Below, piece after piece: positions 1 to 7,841 of a stretch of DNA of 40,659 nucleotides. Made by a program: the position numbers and the translations under genes. The notes under the pieces are model-generated. The model did not search any database, was not told where the DNA came from, and saw nothing but the letters and a program-made list of their open reading frames with translations. Numbering within the stretch: position 1 is the first letter of the stretch; the number at the start of each line of letters is the position of its first letter. The stretch comes from an uncultured Bacilli bacterium (lineage in GTDB: Bacteria; Bacillota_I; Bacilli_A; RF39; UBA660), in contig CAKOMQ010000009.1 of assembly GCA_934096715.1 (NCBI GenBank), positions 1-40,659 on the forward strand. The letters run 5' to 3'.

Positions 1-153
1 AGTTTGTTTCTTGCCCCCCCCCCAGTAGTAATTTTTCTAACAGAGAGAGAACTTTATAACTATAAGTTATAAAAATTTCGGGCTAAAATTAATATCAACT
101 ATCTTCTTTTACTATCAAGATAATCATATCAAATTTTAGCTAGAAATGCAATT

Positions 154-169
154 AAAACTTTGAAGTTTT
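154..169 (-). terminator. Weak hairpin downstream of rpmA
   Basis: A short inverted repeat (AAAACTT, 2-nt gap, AAGTTTT) lies 18 bases past the rpmA stop and reads out into a T-containing stretch on the minus strand. The loop is too small for a good terminator, so this is only a candidate end for the rplU-prp-rpmA transcript. The rest of bases 1-187 shows no gene. It does hold a run of ten C (14-23). Confidence 0.3.
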
Positions 170-187
170 ATATAGTTTACAATTAAT

Positions 188-478
188 TTACTTTGTTTCG
201 TAAACGCTTACTTTCTTTTTGCTTCTGCCTAGTCTTTCGTATTTAACGTATCCATCGATAAGAGCAAATAATGTATGATCTTTACCCATTCCACAGTTTG
301 TTCCTGGATAAATTTTTGTTCCCCTTTGACGATAGATAATAGAACCAGCAGTACAATGTTGTCCATCAGCAAGTTTAGCGCCTAGTCTACGACCAGCTGA
401 GTCACGACCATTGTCAGTAGAAGATTGTCCTTTTTTATGGGCAAATCTTTGTAAGTTTAACTTAATATATAAAACCAT
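188..478 (-). CDS. rpmA: 50S ribosomal protein L27 with cleavable N-terminus
   Basis: The 96-residue protein is L27 of the large ribosomal subunit, which reaches toward the peptidyl-transferase centre. The body begins AHKKGQSSTDNGRDS and contains the family's G-rich core (GSIIYRQRGTKIYPG). It is preceded by a 12-residue extension ending LNLQRF. In Firmicutes such an extension is removed after Phe by the protease Prp, exposing AHKKG as the mature N-terminus. Prp is encoded directly upstream, as in Staphylococcus and Bacillus. The residue before the scissile Phe is Arg here, whereas the usual motif is LNLQFFA. The start ATG at 478 has an AAAGGAG site eight bases upstream. It is the last gene of rplU-prp-rpmA. 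Confidence 0.97.
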   Translation of the reverse strand: MVLYIKLNLQRFAHKKGQSSTDNGRDSAGRRLGAKLADGQHCTAGSIIYRQRGTKIYPGTNCGMGKDHTLFALIDGYVKYERLGRSKKKVSVYETK

Positions 479-480
479 GT

Positions 481-774
481 CTATTCTCCTTTACTAATAC
501 TTATATTTTTAGGATATTGTAATTTAACATCTTCTAAAAGTAACATCATATTATCAATTAATTTAGTAGTTACTTCATCATTACTAAGAACTTCTATTGT
601 AAGAGCATTGTTATCTGTAACTCTTAAAGAATTAGAATTTAAATTTAATATCCCATTAATAGTAGTATATACAATACTTGATACACTACTGCAAACAATA
701 TCATTACCATATTTATCATAATTAGCATGACCAGATATTGTAATAATATTTTTATCTTTTTTTACCTTAATCAT
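481..774 (-). CDS. prp: Ribosomal-processing cysteine protease Prp
   Basis: A 97-residue protein of the Prp (YsxB) family, the cysteine protease that removes the N-terminal extension of L27. The predicted catalytic pair is visible in the motif GHANYDKYGNDIVCSSVS: His16 and Cys28, 12 residues apart, the same spacing as in the Staphylococcus aureus enzyme. It sits between rplU and rpmA, the conserved Firmicutes position. Its start lies two bases after the rplU stop with no strong ribosome binding site of its own, so translational coupling to rplU is likely. The substrate gene follows after two bases. Confidence 0.95.
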   Translation of the reverse strand: MIKVKKDKNIITISGHANYDKYGNDIVCSSVSSIVYTTINGILNLNSNSLRVTDNNALTIEVLSNDEVTTKLIDNMMLLLEDVKLQYPKNISISKGE

Positions 775-776
775 AA

Positions 777-1076
777 TTACTTATTAATTTTCTTAACAAC
801 AAGTTTTGTGTAAGGTTGACGATGACCTTGTTTTTTTCTAAATTTCTTTTTAGGTCTGTACTTAAATACAACAATTTTCTTTTGACGTCCATGTTTTTCA
901 ACAGTACATTCAACACTTGCACCCTTAACAGTTGGAGTACCACTTACACCATCAACGAATAAAACTTCATCAAATTTAACAGTGCTGCCTACTTCTGCAT
1001 CTAATTTTTCAACATATAATACATCGCCTTCAGATACATAATATTGTTTTCCACCTGTAGTAAATATAGCTTTCAT
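777..1076 (-). CDS. rplU: 50S ribosomal protein L21
   Basis: The 99-residue protein matches L21 along its full length: N-terminal MKAIFTTGGKQYYVSEGDVL and a basic C-terminus with KYRPKKKFRKKQGHRQPYTK. L21 binds 23S rRNA in the large subunit. An excellent ribosome binding site (AAGGAGGTA, 1081-1089) precedes the ATG at 1076. Upstream are a structured leader (1102-1170) and a strong promoter, so expression of rplU-prp-rpmA is probably uncoupled from the spoIVF genes that precede it on the same strand. Confidence 0.97.
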   Translation of the reverse strand: MKAIFTTGGKQYYVSEGDVLYVEKLDAEVGSTVKFDEVLFVDGVSGTPTVKGASVECTVEKHGRQKKIVVFKYRPKKKFRKKQGHRQPYTKLVVKKINK

Positions 1077-1101
1077 TTCATACCTCCTTCAAATATTTTT
1101 T

Positions 1102-1170
1102 AAGTCGCGCCCTTAAGGTACTAAAATTAGTTTCTAAACCTTTTTAGTGCGGTTTTTAACGAAATGACTT
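1102..1170 (-). ncRNA. Putative L21 leader RNA (autoregulatory)
   Basis: On the minus strand the region between the promoter and the rplU ribosome binding site is closed by AAGTC (from 1170) pairing with GACTT (ending 1102). Inside are GC-containing segments (CCGCACTAAAAAGG and CCTTAAGGGCGCG) that can pair with each other in part. This placement and architecture fit the L21 leader family of Firmicutes, where the ribosomal protein is thought to control its own mRNA. I infer the family from context and pairing; no covariance search was possible. Confidence 0.6.
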
Positions 1171-1183
1171 AAAACCAAGATAA

Positions 1184-1212
1184 ATTCTACCAAAAAATAC
1201 GTCCTTTGTCAA
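1184..1212 (-). promoter_or_regulatory. Sigma-A type promoter for rplU operon
   Basis: Minus strand TTGACA (1207-1212), 17-base spacer, TAGAAT (1184-1189). The predicted start near 1177 precedes the leader RNA. The TAG of the -10 box is the spoIVFB stop codon, so this promoter lies inside the end of the upstream gene. Confidence 0.85.
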
Positions 1213-1933
1213 ATAATCTATTCAATAATATCTTCTCATTTAAATAGATATCTTTATCTTTAAAATAATGTTTTGTTTCTTTCTTTAGATCCTTTAAACT
1301 ATTTGAATTATATATTATATGTTTATATTCTATATTATATAGATATCTTTCTAATAAAAACCTATTATATAGATATTTATAATACTTAAGAGTATCTAAT
1401 AATTTAAATATTAAAAATAATATTATAATTATATTATCTAAATTATATAGATAGTTATATATAATAAATATAATTAAAAATATAATAGATATAAATATAT
1501 TTAATTTATAACTTAAATAATAAGAATATTTCTTTTCTAAGAAGAGATTTAATACTTTATTACCATCTAGGGGTATAATAGGAAGTAAATTAAATACTAA
1601 TATAATTAAATTATAATATGTAAATAAAGAATACTTATAAGTAAATAAATAAAGAATACTTTGAAATATTATACCCCCTAAACTAATAAGAATATCTTTA
1701 TTAATAGAAGTATTAATCATTTTATCTACTTTAGTATATCCTCCAAAAGGATATATATCTATACTTATAACTTTATAATTAAATAACTTAATAAAAAATA
1801 TATGTCCCATTTCATGAATAATACAGATAAAAAATATTATTAAGACATTTCTTATATATCCACAAGATAGACATACTAAAAAATATAGATAAGTAAATAT
1901 ATTAATATTAAACTTATTTAATATATTCTTCAT
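1187..1933 (-). CDS. spoIVFB: SpoIVFB-like site-2 (M50) intramembrane metalloprotease
   Basis: A 248-residue, mostly hydrophobic protein of the M50 / site-2 protease family. The zinc motif HEMGH is at residues 40-44 and the third-ligand motif LLPIIPLDGNKVL near residues 117-129 (Asp123). In Bacillus, SpoIVFB cuts pro-sigma-K in the outer forespore membrane. Order and orientation (spoIVFA, spoIVFB, rplU, prp, rpmA) match Bacillus exactly, which supports the assignment over a general M50 enzyme. It overlaps the spoIVFA-like gene by 20 bases. The C-terminal third is long and rich in Tyr, Leu and Ile; I see no CBS domain. Whether the host sporulates cannot be told from this window. Confidence 0.85.
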   Translation of the reverse strand: MKNILNKFNINIFTYLYFLVCLSCGYIRNVLIIFFICIIHEMGHIFFIKLFNYKVISIDIYPFGGYTKVDKMINTSINKDILISLGGIIFQSILYLFTYKYSLFTYYNLIILVFNLLPIIPLDGNKVLNLFLEKKYSYYLSYKLNIFISIIFLIIFIIYNYLYNLDNIIIILFLIFKLLDTLKYYKYLYNRFLLERYLYNIEYKHIIYNSNSLKDLKKETKHYFKDKDIYLNEKILLNRLFDKGRIFW

Positions 1934-2516
1934 AACTTATCGGATTACCATTTTTAACTAGTTTTAATTTTAAATATTCTCCTTCAGTATTACCTATAAT
2001 ACTATCTTTATTAATATAATCATATAAATTTATATTAGAGTCTACTACTCCAATATACCAAATATCTACTCCATCATTTCCTTGAATAATAACTGTATTA
2101 CCTAAGTTATCTTTATTACCTTTATATACTACTAATCCCCCACTAAGTGAGTTAACCATATAATTAATACCTGTATTTATACTAGTATATTCTCCACTAG
2201 TAGAATAATCTAAATTAATAAGACTCTCTACTTTATTAACAGTAATATCATGTTTATTATATTCAGGTATAACACTACCTAAATTATCTTTAAATAAATT
2301 ATTTATTTTTGTAAAAGGAATACTTTCTGTAAATAGATATTTATTTATATATTCTATATTATTACTATCATGTTTTATATATATAGATATACTTAGTACT
2401 AAGATAATACTTATAAGTATTCTAGTAAATAAATTCTTTAAATAACTATTATTACTATTAGTACTAGAGTTATTTAATCTATCTTTATGTCTTTTAGTAA
2501 TACTATCTATATCCAT
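1914..2516 (-). CDS. spoIVFA: SpoIVFA-like membrane protein with degenerate LytM/M23 domain
   Basis: A 200-residue protein with a charged N-terminus, one membrane segment at about residues 29-46 and an extracytoplasmic C-terminal domain resembling a degenerate M23/LytM fold (SLSGGLVVYKGNKDNLGNTV, then VDIWYIGV and GNPISYEEYIK at the end). The metal-binding His residues of active M23 peptidases are absent, as in Bacillus SpoIVFA, which tethers and inhibits SpoIVFB. The call rests on this architecture plus its position immediately before spoIVFB, with overlap. A GGGGTG site precedes the ATG at 2516. Confidence 0.7.
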   Translation of the reverse strand: MDIDSITKRHKDRLNNSSTNSNNSYLKNLFTRILISIILVLSISIYIKHDSNNIEYINKYLFTESIPFTKINNLFKDNLGSVIPEYNKHDITVNKVESLINLDYSTSGEYTSINTGINYMVNSLSGGLVVYKGNKDNLGNTVIIQGNDGVDIWYIGVVDSNINLYDYINKDSIIGNTEGEYLKLKLVKNGNPISYEEYIK

Positions 2517-2532
2517 ACTAACACCCCTATAA

Positions 2533-2925
2533 TTATATTAAGTTATCTTCTTCTTTATAACTAATACTTAAAAATAATATATTAATAATTAAAGAGTTAC
2601 CTATAAGTATAAGAGTATACTTTATACTATTTAAATTACATAGATTAGTTAGAATTATAAATAATATGATATTAAATAAATTAATAATAAGATATATTAT
2701 ATAGTTAGATTTATTAAAGTATTTAAATAACTTATTAATAAAATAAATAATTATTAGAATAATTGTATTTATAAAATATGATTGAAATATTATTATATCT
2801 AAGAATACTCCACTACAAATATAATAGATAATACCTTTATTATATAAATATCTTATAAAAAAGAAACTCTTTAAACTAGTATAATTAAAAGTAAGTATAT
2901 CTAATATAATACCAAGATATATCAT
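2533..2925 (-). CDS. mreD: MreD-like rod-shape-determining membrane protein
   Basis: A 130-residue, almost entirely hydrophobic protein with four to five predicted membrane segments and a short acidic C-terminal tail. Sequence alone is weak because MreD proteins are mainly hydrophobic. It sits directly downstream of mreC (two-base gap) and upstream of the spoIVF pair, the Bacillus mreC-mreD-(minCD)-spoIVF order with minCD missing. MreD works with MreC and MreB in the elongasome that guides lateral wall synthesis. It is shorter than the usual 160-170 residues. Confidence 0.75.
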   Translation of the reverse strand: MIYLGIILDILTFNYTSLKSFFFIRYLYNKGIIYYICSGVFLDIIIFQSYFINTIILIIIYFINKLFKYFNKSNYIIYLIINLFNIILFIILTNLCNLNSIKYTLILIGNSLIINILFLSISYKEEDNLI

Positions 2926-2927
2926 AC

Positions 2928-3572
2928 TTAAGTACTCCTTATAACAGTAACATAATAGATATCATTTATATTAATTTGATTATCTATATATATAAGTTTT
3001 TCTATTCCTTTTTTATCTAATTCTATATTAGTAATATTACCTATAAATATATTACTTAAACTATTACCAATACCTGATGTATATACTTTATCCCCTTTAC
3101 TTATTACACCATAATTATTTATATTTTCTACTACTAAAGAATCATTCTTATACTTAAGAACACCTATTTCATTATTTATTTTAACACTTATTAAAGTATC
3201 TTTATTCCTAAGTAATCTTACTATACTAGTACTTTTATTTACTTTAGATATAACCCCTATTAAAGTATTATTATATATAACTAAGTCTTTTACTTTAAAG
3301 TTATAATTACTTCCACCACTTATAGTTATTTCGCTATTATAGTTATATATATCTTTATATATTATATAACTATTAAAGTAATCTAACTTATATGTATTAT
3401 CTATATTATTTAGTTTTAATAATTCATTATATCTATTTTCTAATTCTTTTATATATAAAGAATCATCTACTTCTACACTCGTAGGTTTAAGTATTTTAGT
3501 TATACTATTAATAAGTATTATTAATATAAAAAGTATTAATAATATGTTATACTTCTTAATAAATCTTTTCAT
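2928..3572 (-). CDS. mreC: Rod-shape-determining protein MreC
   Basis: A 214-residue protein with an N-terminal membrane anchor (residues 9-26), a short coiled-coil stretch (about 36-57) and the MreC beta domain (for example LIGVISKVNKSTSIVRLL and KGDKVYTSGIGN). MreC scaffolds the cell-elongation complex outside the membrane. It is shorter than typical MreC (260-290 residues), mostly in the coiled coil. The start overlaps the end of the preceding gene by four bases, so the two are co-transcribed. No mreB is present in the window. Confidence 0.9.
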   Translation of the reverse strand: MKRFIKKYNILLILFILIILINSITKILKPTSVEVDDSLYIKELENRYNELLKLNNIDNTYKLDYFNSYIIYKDIYNYNSEITISGGSNYNFKVKDLVIYNNTLIGVISKVNKSTSIVRLLRNKDTLISVKINNEIGVLKYKNDSLVVENINNYGVISKGDKVYTSGIGNSLSNIFIGNITNIELDKKGIEKLIYIDNQININDIYYVTVIRST

Positions 3573-3985
3573 AAAGTATCCTTATACATACTTAAGATAT
3601 TCTTATTAATATCTTCATATACATTCTTATTTTCTATATTAATTACTATATCTTCATACTTATTTAATTTATTTAAGAATTCATTACTACAATCTAACTT
3701 ACTTATATGGACATCTATATTATTTTCTTCATAATATACAAGCATCTTATTAATTAGATCTATATTATTATAGATAGCTAGTATTACATGAAATCCATCA
3801 TCATTTTCTAGAACCATACTAGAAGTATATTCTCGACTCTTATTATTAGCAAGTTCTAAATCTTTAGTATTAAGTACTTCTAAAGCATATATTTCATTAG
3901 TTTGATTATTTACTTTTAAAAAATAAAAAGTAAATAATCCCCCAATCATTAAACCTAGTATAACACTTCCCATATATCTTTTCAT
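3569..3985 (-). CDS. Membrane-anchored protein, possible SpoIIB/SPOR-like
   Basis: A 138-residue protein with a membrane segment at residues 6-22 and an extracytoplasmic region. The C-terminal half (FHVILAIYNNIDLINKMLVY, then a beta strand around DVHISKL) resembles one beta-alpha-beta repeat of a SPOR peptidoglycan-binding domain. In Bacillus, spoIIB, which encodes a SPOR protein, lies just upstream of mreBCD-minCD-spoIVFAB. Position and shape therefore suggest a reduced SpoIIB counterpart. This is inference from context; sequence similarity is low and an ordinary hypothetical protein is equally possible. It overlaps mreC by four bases. Confidence 0.5.
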   Translation of the reverse strand: MKRYMGSVILGLMIGGLFTFYFLKVNNQTNEIYALEVLNTKDLELANNKSREYTSSMVLENDDGFHVILAIYNNIDLINKMLVYYEENNIDVHISKLDCSNEFLNKLNKYEDIVINIENKNVYEDINKNILSMYKDTL

Positions 3986-4033
3986 CTTATCACCATTAAT
4001 AGAGTATCATACTTAAGTTAAATAAATTGTCGA

Positions 4034-5806
4034 TTATTTACTATTATTATAATTTTCTAAGAATTTCTTTAAATTAACACTAATATTATGTGGAAGTATT
4101 TCATCTAATTCTTTAATACTTGCTTCACTGATACTTTTAACACTTCCATATTTTTTTATAAGTTCTTTCTTTCTAACACTACCAATACCACTTACATTAT
4201 CTAAAATACTTGATATACTTCCTTTACTTCTAATAGTTTTATGATAATTTATAGTAAATCTATGTACTTCATCTTGCATTCTAGTTAAATAGTGAAATAA
4301 ATTACTATCTTTATCTATTTTATAAGTAATCATATTCTTACCATTTATAAGTTCATTAGTACGGTGGTGTTCATTTTTCTTAAGTCCACAGACCATTATA
4401 CTTAAACCAAGATTATTAAGAATATCATTACATGCCCTTATTTGGTTTTCTCCACCATCTACAATAATTAAATCAGGTAATTCGGTATGATCTATTAAAG
4501 CTCGAGAATATCTCCTGTTAATTACTTCTTTCATTGTGTTATAGTCATCATTCTTATCTATACTAACTTTATATTTACGATATTCTTTTTTAGCAGGTTT
4601 ACCGCCCTTATAGACAACCATTCCTGATACAGAGAAAGCACCAAATAGATTAGAATTATCAAATAAGTCAATCCTGTTAATATAGTCCATATTAAGTAAA
4701 TCTGCTAATTCTTTATTAGCATCAATAGTTACTCTTTCATTTCTTCTTATTAATTCCATATTATTTTCTAAGTTTACTTTAGCATTCAAATAAGCCATAT
4801 CAACAAGTTTTTTCTTCTTACCTTTTTTAGGCACAAAAATATTTGCATTAATTAAACTTTTAACATCTTCAAACTCTAGAGACTCAGGAACAAGTATCTC
4901 TTTCGGTACTTCATGTTTATTATAGAAATTAACCATATAACTATCCATATCACTTATATAGTCATCCATTACTGTCAAAATATCATTATAACTATTTATT
5001 AATTTATTATTTCTTATAAATAGAATATTTATGGCAATATGTCCATGATTAAAATAAATAGCCCAGATATCCCTATCAATAAAGTCATGTAGTTCTACTT
5101 TTTGTTTAGCCATAATAACATCTATATAATGAAGTTCTTTTTTTAATTCTAAAGCCATCTCATAATTTAAATCATTAGAATAAAAATCTATCTTTTTCAT
5201 TATTCTACTCTTTAGAATATCTTCATTACCACGTAAGAAACTTAGTATTTCACTTTCCATATTGCTAATTTCTTCTTCTGTTTCTTTATGCTCACAATAT
5301 CCAAGACATTCTCCAATATGATAATATAAACATACCTTTTTAGGATTGCCATTACATTTTTTTAAAGGATATAATCTATTAATTAAATTAACTATTCTTC
5401 TCGCAGCACCTTGATTAGGAAATGGTCCAAATAATAATTTATTATCCTTCTTTTTAATACTTAAATATCTACTTACAATAAGTTTAGGATATGGTTTACT
5501 AATATATTCTATATATGGATAACTTTTATCATCTCTTAAAAGAATATTATATTTAGGATCATACTTCTTAATAAGATTTAACTCTATTATAAAGGCTTCT
5601 AATTCAGAATTAGCTATTATATATTTGAAGTCCGCTATTTCTTCTACTAGCATAGCAGTCTTACCGGACTTTGCCCCAATAAAATAAGAATTTACTCTAT
5701 TATGTAAATCTTTCGCTTTACCTACATAGATAACTACTCCATCTTTGTTATAGTATTGATAACTACCAGGTAAATGGGGTATTAATTTTAATCTTTCTTT
5801 ATCCAT
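4034..5806 (-). CDS. uvrC: Excinuclease ABC subunit C
   Basis: The 590-residue protein carries the full UvrC architecture. A GIY-YIG nuclease domain is at the N-terminus (LPGSYQYYNKDG, VVIYVGKAKDLHNRV). A Cys-rich segment is near residues 145-172 and a UVR (UvrB-binding) helix pair at about 200-235. The RNase-H-like second nuclease domain is at 370-520 (DLFDNSNLFGAFSVSGMVVY, LIIVDGGENQI) and helix-hairpin-helix motifs sit at the C-terminus. It makes the two incisions in nucleotide excision repair with UvrAB. Length is normal. GGTGG at about 5812-5816 supports the ATG at 5806. It is divergent from the yigZ-like gene. Confidence 0.97.
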   Translation of the reverse strand: MDKERLKLIPHLPGSYQYYNKDGVVIYVGKAKDLHNRVNSYFIGAKSGKTAMLVEEIADFKYIIANSELEAFIIELNLIKKYDPKYNILLRDDKSYPYIEYISKPYPKLIVSRYLSIKKKDNKLLFGPFPNQGAARRIVNLINRLYPLKKCNGNPKKVCLYYHIGECLGYCEHKETEEEISNMESEILSFLRGNEDILKSRIMKKIDFYSNDLNYEMALELKKELHYIDVIMAKQKVELHDFIDRDIWAIYFNHGHIAINILFIRNNKLINSYNDILTVMDDYISDMDSYMVNFYNKHEVPKEILVPESLEFEDVKSLINANIFVPKKGKKKKLVDMAYLNAKVNLENNMELIRRNERVTIDANKELADLLNMDYINRIDLFDNSNLFGAFSVSGMVVYKGGKPAKKEYRKYKVSIDKNDDYNTMKEVINRRYSRALIDHTELPDLIIVDGGENQIRACNDILNNLGLSIMVCGLKKNEHHRTNELINGKNMITYKIDKDSNLFHYLTRMQDEVHRFTINYHKTIRSKGSISSILDNVSGIGSVRKKELIKKYGSVKSISEASIKELDEILPHNISVNLKKFLENYNNSK

Positions 5807-5879
5807 ATATAACCACCGATATCTATATTATACTACAAAAATCATTAATAATAAGATATAATTAACTTGGTGGTATCAA

Positions 5880-6224
5880 ATGAATACATATACTCTAGAA
5901 ATTAAAAAATCAAAATTTATAGCAATATCTTACGAAGTACATTCTAAAGAAGAAGTTAATTCTATTTTAGAAGAACTAAAGAAAGTACATAAAAAAGCAA
6001 GACATATCCCTTATGCTTATAAGATAGGATCTTTAGCTAAGAAGAGTGATGATAAAGAACCGAGTAATACAGCAGGTACTCCAATATATAATTTAATACT
6101 ACAAAATAACTTAGATAATATTTTAATTGTTGTAATTAGATACTTTGGTGGTACTAAACTTGGTGCAGGCCTATTAACACGAAGTTATATGAATGCCGCT
6201 AAAGAAGTAATTAAAAAGTCATAA
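5880..6224 (+). CDS. YigZ/IMPACT family protein, N-terminal domain only
   Basis: A 114-residue protein matching the UPF0029 / IMPACT N-terminal domain, including TAGTPIYNLI and the signature IRYFGGTKLGAGLLTRSY. Standard YigZ is about 205-215 residues with a second C-terminal domain, which is absent here. The reading frame ends cleanly in a terminator hairpin, so this is a stable short version and not a window or sequencing cut. Its function is not established; in eukaryotes IMPACT proteins modulate GCN2 signalling. GGTGG five bases before the ATG supports the start. It diverges from uvrC over a 73-bp gap. Confidence 0.85.
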   Translation: MNTYTLEIKKSKFIAISYEVHSKEEVNSILEELKKVHKKARHIPYAYKIGSLAKKSDDKEPSNTAGTPIYNLILQNNLDNILIVVIRYFGGTKLGAGLLTRSYMNAAKEVIKKS

Positions 6225-6249
6225 TCTTTCCAAACTAGATTATGACTTT
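6215..6249. terminator. Bidirectional terminator between yigZ and the secreted paralog 1
   Basis: A perfect 13-bp inverted repeat (AAAGTCATAATCT / AGATTATGACTTT) with a 9-base loop. It has a T-rich tract on the plus strand side (from 6251) and TTTTT on the minus strand side. The yigZ stop codon lies inside the left arm. It can end both convergent transcripts. Confidence 0.85.
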
Positions 6250-6254
6250 ATTTT

Positions 6255-7841
6255 TTATTCACTAATTATATATGGATTTTCTAGACTTCCAGTTCCATCA
6301 GAAGTAATTTTGACATCATTTGTTAGATAGAAGACTGGGCGAACCCCAAATGTACCGACGACATTGCCGTTGGCCACGTCGCCGATACTACGCACAACCC
6401 ACGCATTGAAGTTACTGCCACTAGCCCCAATACGGATAAGAGACCATTCGTCAGTATTCCTTGTTGTGTCATTATTACTTTGATGCATCCACCCTGTTTT
6501 TAATGTTGCAGCATTTGTGCCAGTTCCTGTTGTTAGTGCTAGAGCACTTGAACCTAATGATAATGCATAATCACTTGCATACATTAATCCTATCTTCCCT
6601 GTTGGTGTTGTCCATGCACCGCCATTACAATTTACTGCACTATTATTGTAATTTGTACATGATGTTCCTGTAGATGTCTTATGCATTTCGTTTAGATAAA
6701 TTCCTGTTGGACTACTTCTATAATAATCTGTATTATTTGTTTTATCTTCATATGTTTTTGTATTTACTGCACTCCATGTCCAGTTTTCTATTTTATTTGA
6801 CCATGTTGTATTTTGTAAGTAATCATATGTTGTGTTTGTTAGGAATCCAGCACCATTTAAACTTGTATATAATGTACTACCTTCCCAATTTACATCTGCA
6901 TTTGTTTCATTCCATTTTGCTGATATTAATTGTTTATATTTGATTAGTTTTACATGGTTTTTTCCATTTGCATCTGCAAATACTCCTAATACACGATACA
7001 TGTATTTATCTTGATTTGCTGTACATTCTGTTTTATTTGTAGTACCAAAACATATAAAGTTATCTGGATTTGTATCAGTTCCTACTGCGCCACTTCCTGT
7101 ATATCTATAGCCATCTCCTTCTAAATTGCTTTGCCATAGCCAACCACTATCAACTAAGTTTTGGGCTAAAGTATTATTTGATTTCATTATATATTGTAAC
7201 TTACATGAAAATGACTTTGTATTACCACTTGCATATGGTGAAATAGTTACTGTATAAGAATTACCTGATAATCCATTTTGATTTGTTGTTGTATTTGTTA
7301 CTGTACTAGATAAACTTATTGTTTGATTTGTTCCTGTTACTAAACTTTTTAGTTTGCCGCTTACTATAACTCCATCAGTACCTGCAGATACTAATTCCTT
7401 TAATGTTTTAGTAGTAGATCCAATAGTAATTTTTACATCTGAGTCACTACCATCAGTAATAGCTTTAGTTACAGTTGCAGTTACTTTAAAATTATATTCA
7501 CAGTCAAGTGGTAGATCTCCGTCTTGAAGACTTGCAGTTGCTAGAATGTAATTGGGATTAGTTGTAAGTGGTGTTCCAGCAGTATCTGAATTTGCATAAT
7601 AAGTTGTACCTTTATAGTCTTCACTCATTTCATCACTTGTAAATTTTAAATATAATTTACTAGTATTAGTAGTAAGACTTGCGGTACCATATTTATTTGT
7701 TGTACCAGATACAGTTGAGTCTGTAGTAGTATTATTAATTCCGATACTAAAGTAAGCATATGTTGATCCAACTATAAATATTAGTAATGTAAATAATCCT
7801 ACTAAAAATAAAGATTTCTGTTTGGTATTTAAGTTTTTCAT
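6255..7841 (-). CDS. Large secreted protein with DGR-type variable C-terminus (paralog 1)
   Basis: A predicted exported protein of 528 residues from the preferred ATG at 7841; an upstream ATG at 7853 is too close to the AGGATG site. The N-terminal hydrophobic segment ends GSTYAYFSIG, like TasA/CalY-type signal regions. A Thr/Ser/Asn-rich region (about 25-215) follows, then a domain with GYRYTGSG, YMYRVLGVF, IENWTWSAVNTKTY and IGLMYASDYALSLG. The last 65 residues form a hypervariable segment ending GVRPVFYL and a fixed tail. The C-terminal part resembles the C-type-lectin-fold domains diversified by DGRs. It is nearly identical to the gene at 19090 up to the variable segment. No sortase motif is seen, so surface attachment is unclear. 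Ligand binding is inferred. Confidence 0.85.
   Translation of the reverse strand: MKNLNTKQKSLFLVGLFTLLIFIVGSTYAYFSIGINNTTTDSTVSGTTNKYGTASLTTNTSKLYLKFTSDEMSEDYKGTTYYANSDTAGTPLTTNPNYILATASLQDGDLPLDCEYNFKVTATVTKAITDGSDSDVKITIGSTTKTLKELVSAGTDGVIVSGKLKSLVTGTNQTISLSSTVTNTTTNQNGLSGNSYTVTISPYASGNTKSFSCKLQYIMKSNNTLAQNLVDSGWLWQSNLEGDGYRYTGSGAVGTDTNPDNFICFGTTNKTECTANQDKYMYRVLGVFADANGKNHVKLIKYKQLISAKWNETNADVNWEGSTLYTSLNGAGFLTNTTYDYLQNTTWSNKIENWTWSAVNTKTYEDKTNNTDYYRSSPTGIYLNEMHKTSTGTSCTNYNNSAVNCNGGAWTTPTGKIGLMYASDYALSLGSSALALTTGTGTNAATLKTGWMHQSNNDTTRNTDEWSLIRIGASGSNFNAWVVRSIGDVANGNVVGTFGVRPVFYLTNDVKITSDGTGSLENPYIISE
6325..6449 (-). other. Candidate DGR variable region VR1
   Basis: This segment codes from EW to RPVFY of the paralog-1 C-terminus. 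GC content is 56% over 6331-6430 against a very AT-rich background. It ends at the 17-bp anchor agatagaagactgggcg (6325-6341, plus strand), which is identical in the other two paralogs and placed like an IMH (initiation-of-mutagenic-homing) element. Aligned with VR2 and VR3, codon positions 1 and 2 vary and position 3 stays a pyrimidine. VR1 is one codon shorter than the other two. Confidence 0.75.

Noticed and set aside
6461..7014. Open frames of 60-89 codons on the plus strand over the first secreted paralog, with similar frames over the second (19141-19739) and third (40401-40589)
   Set aside because: They are antisense to well-supported minus-strand genes, lack ribosome binding sites and recur only because the paralogs are similar in sequence.
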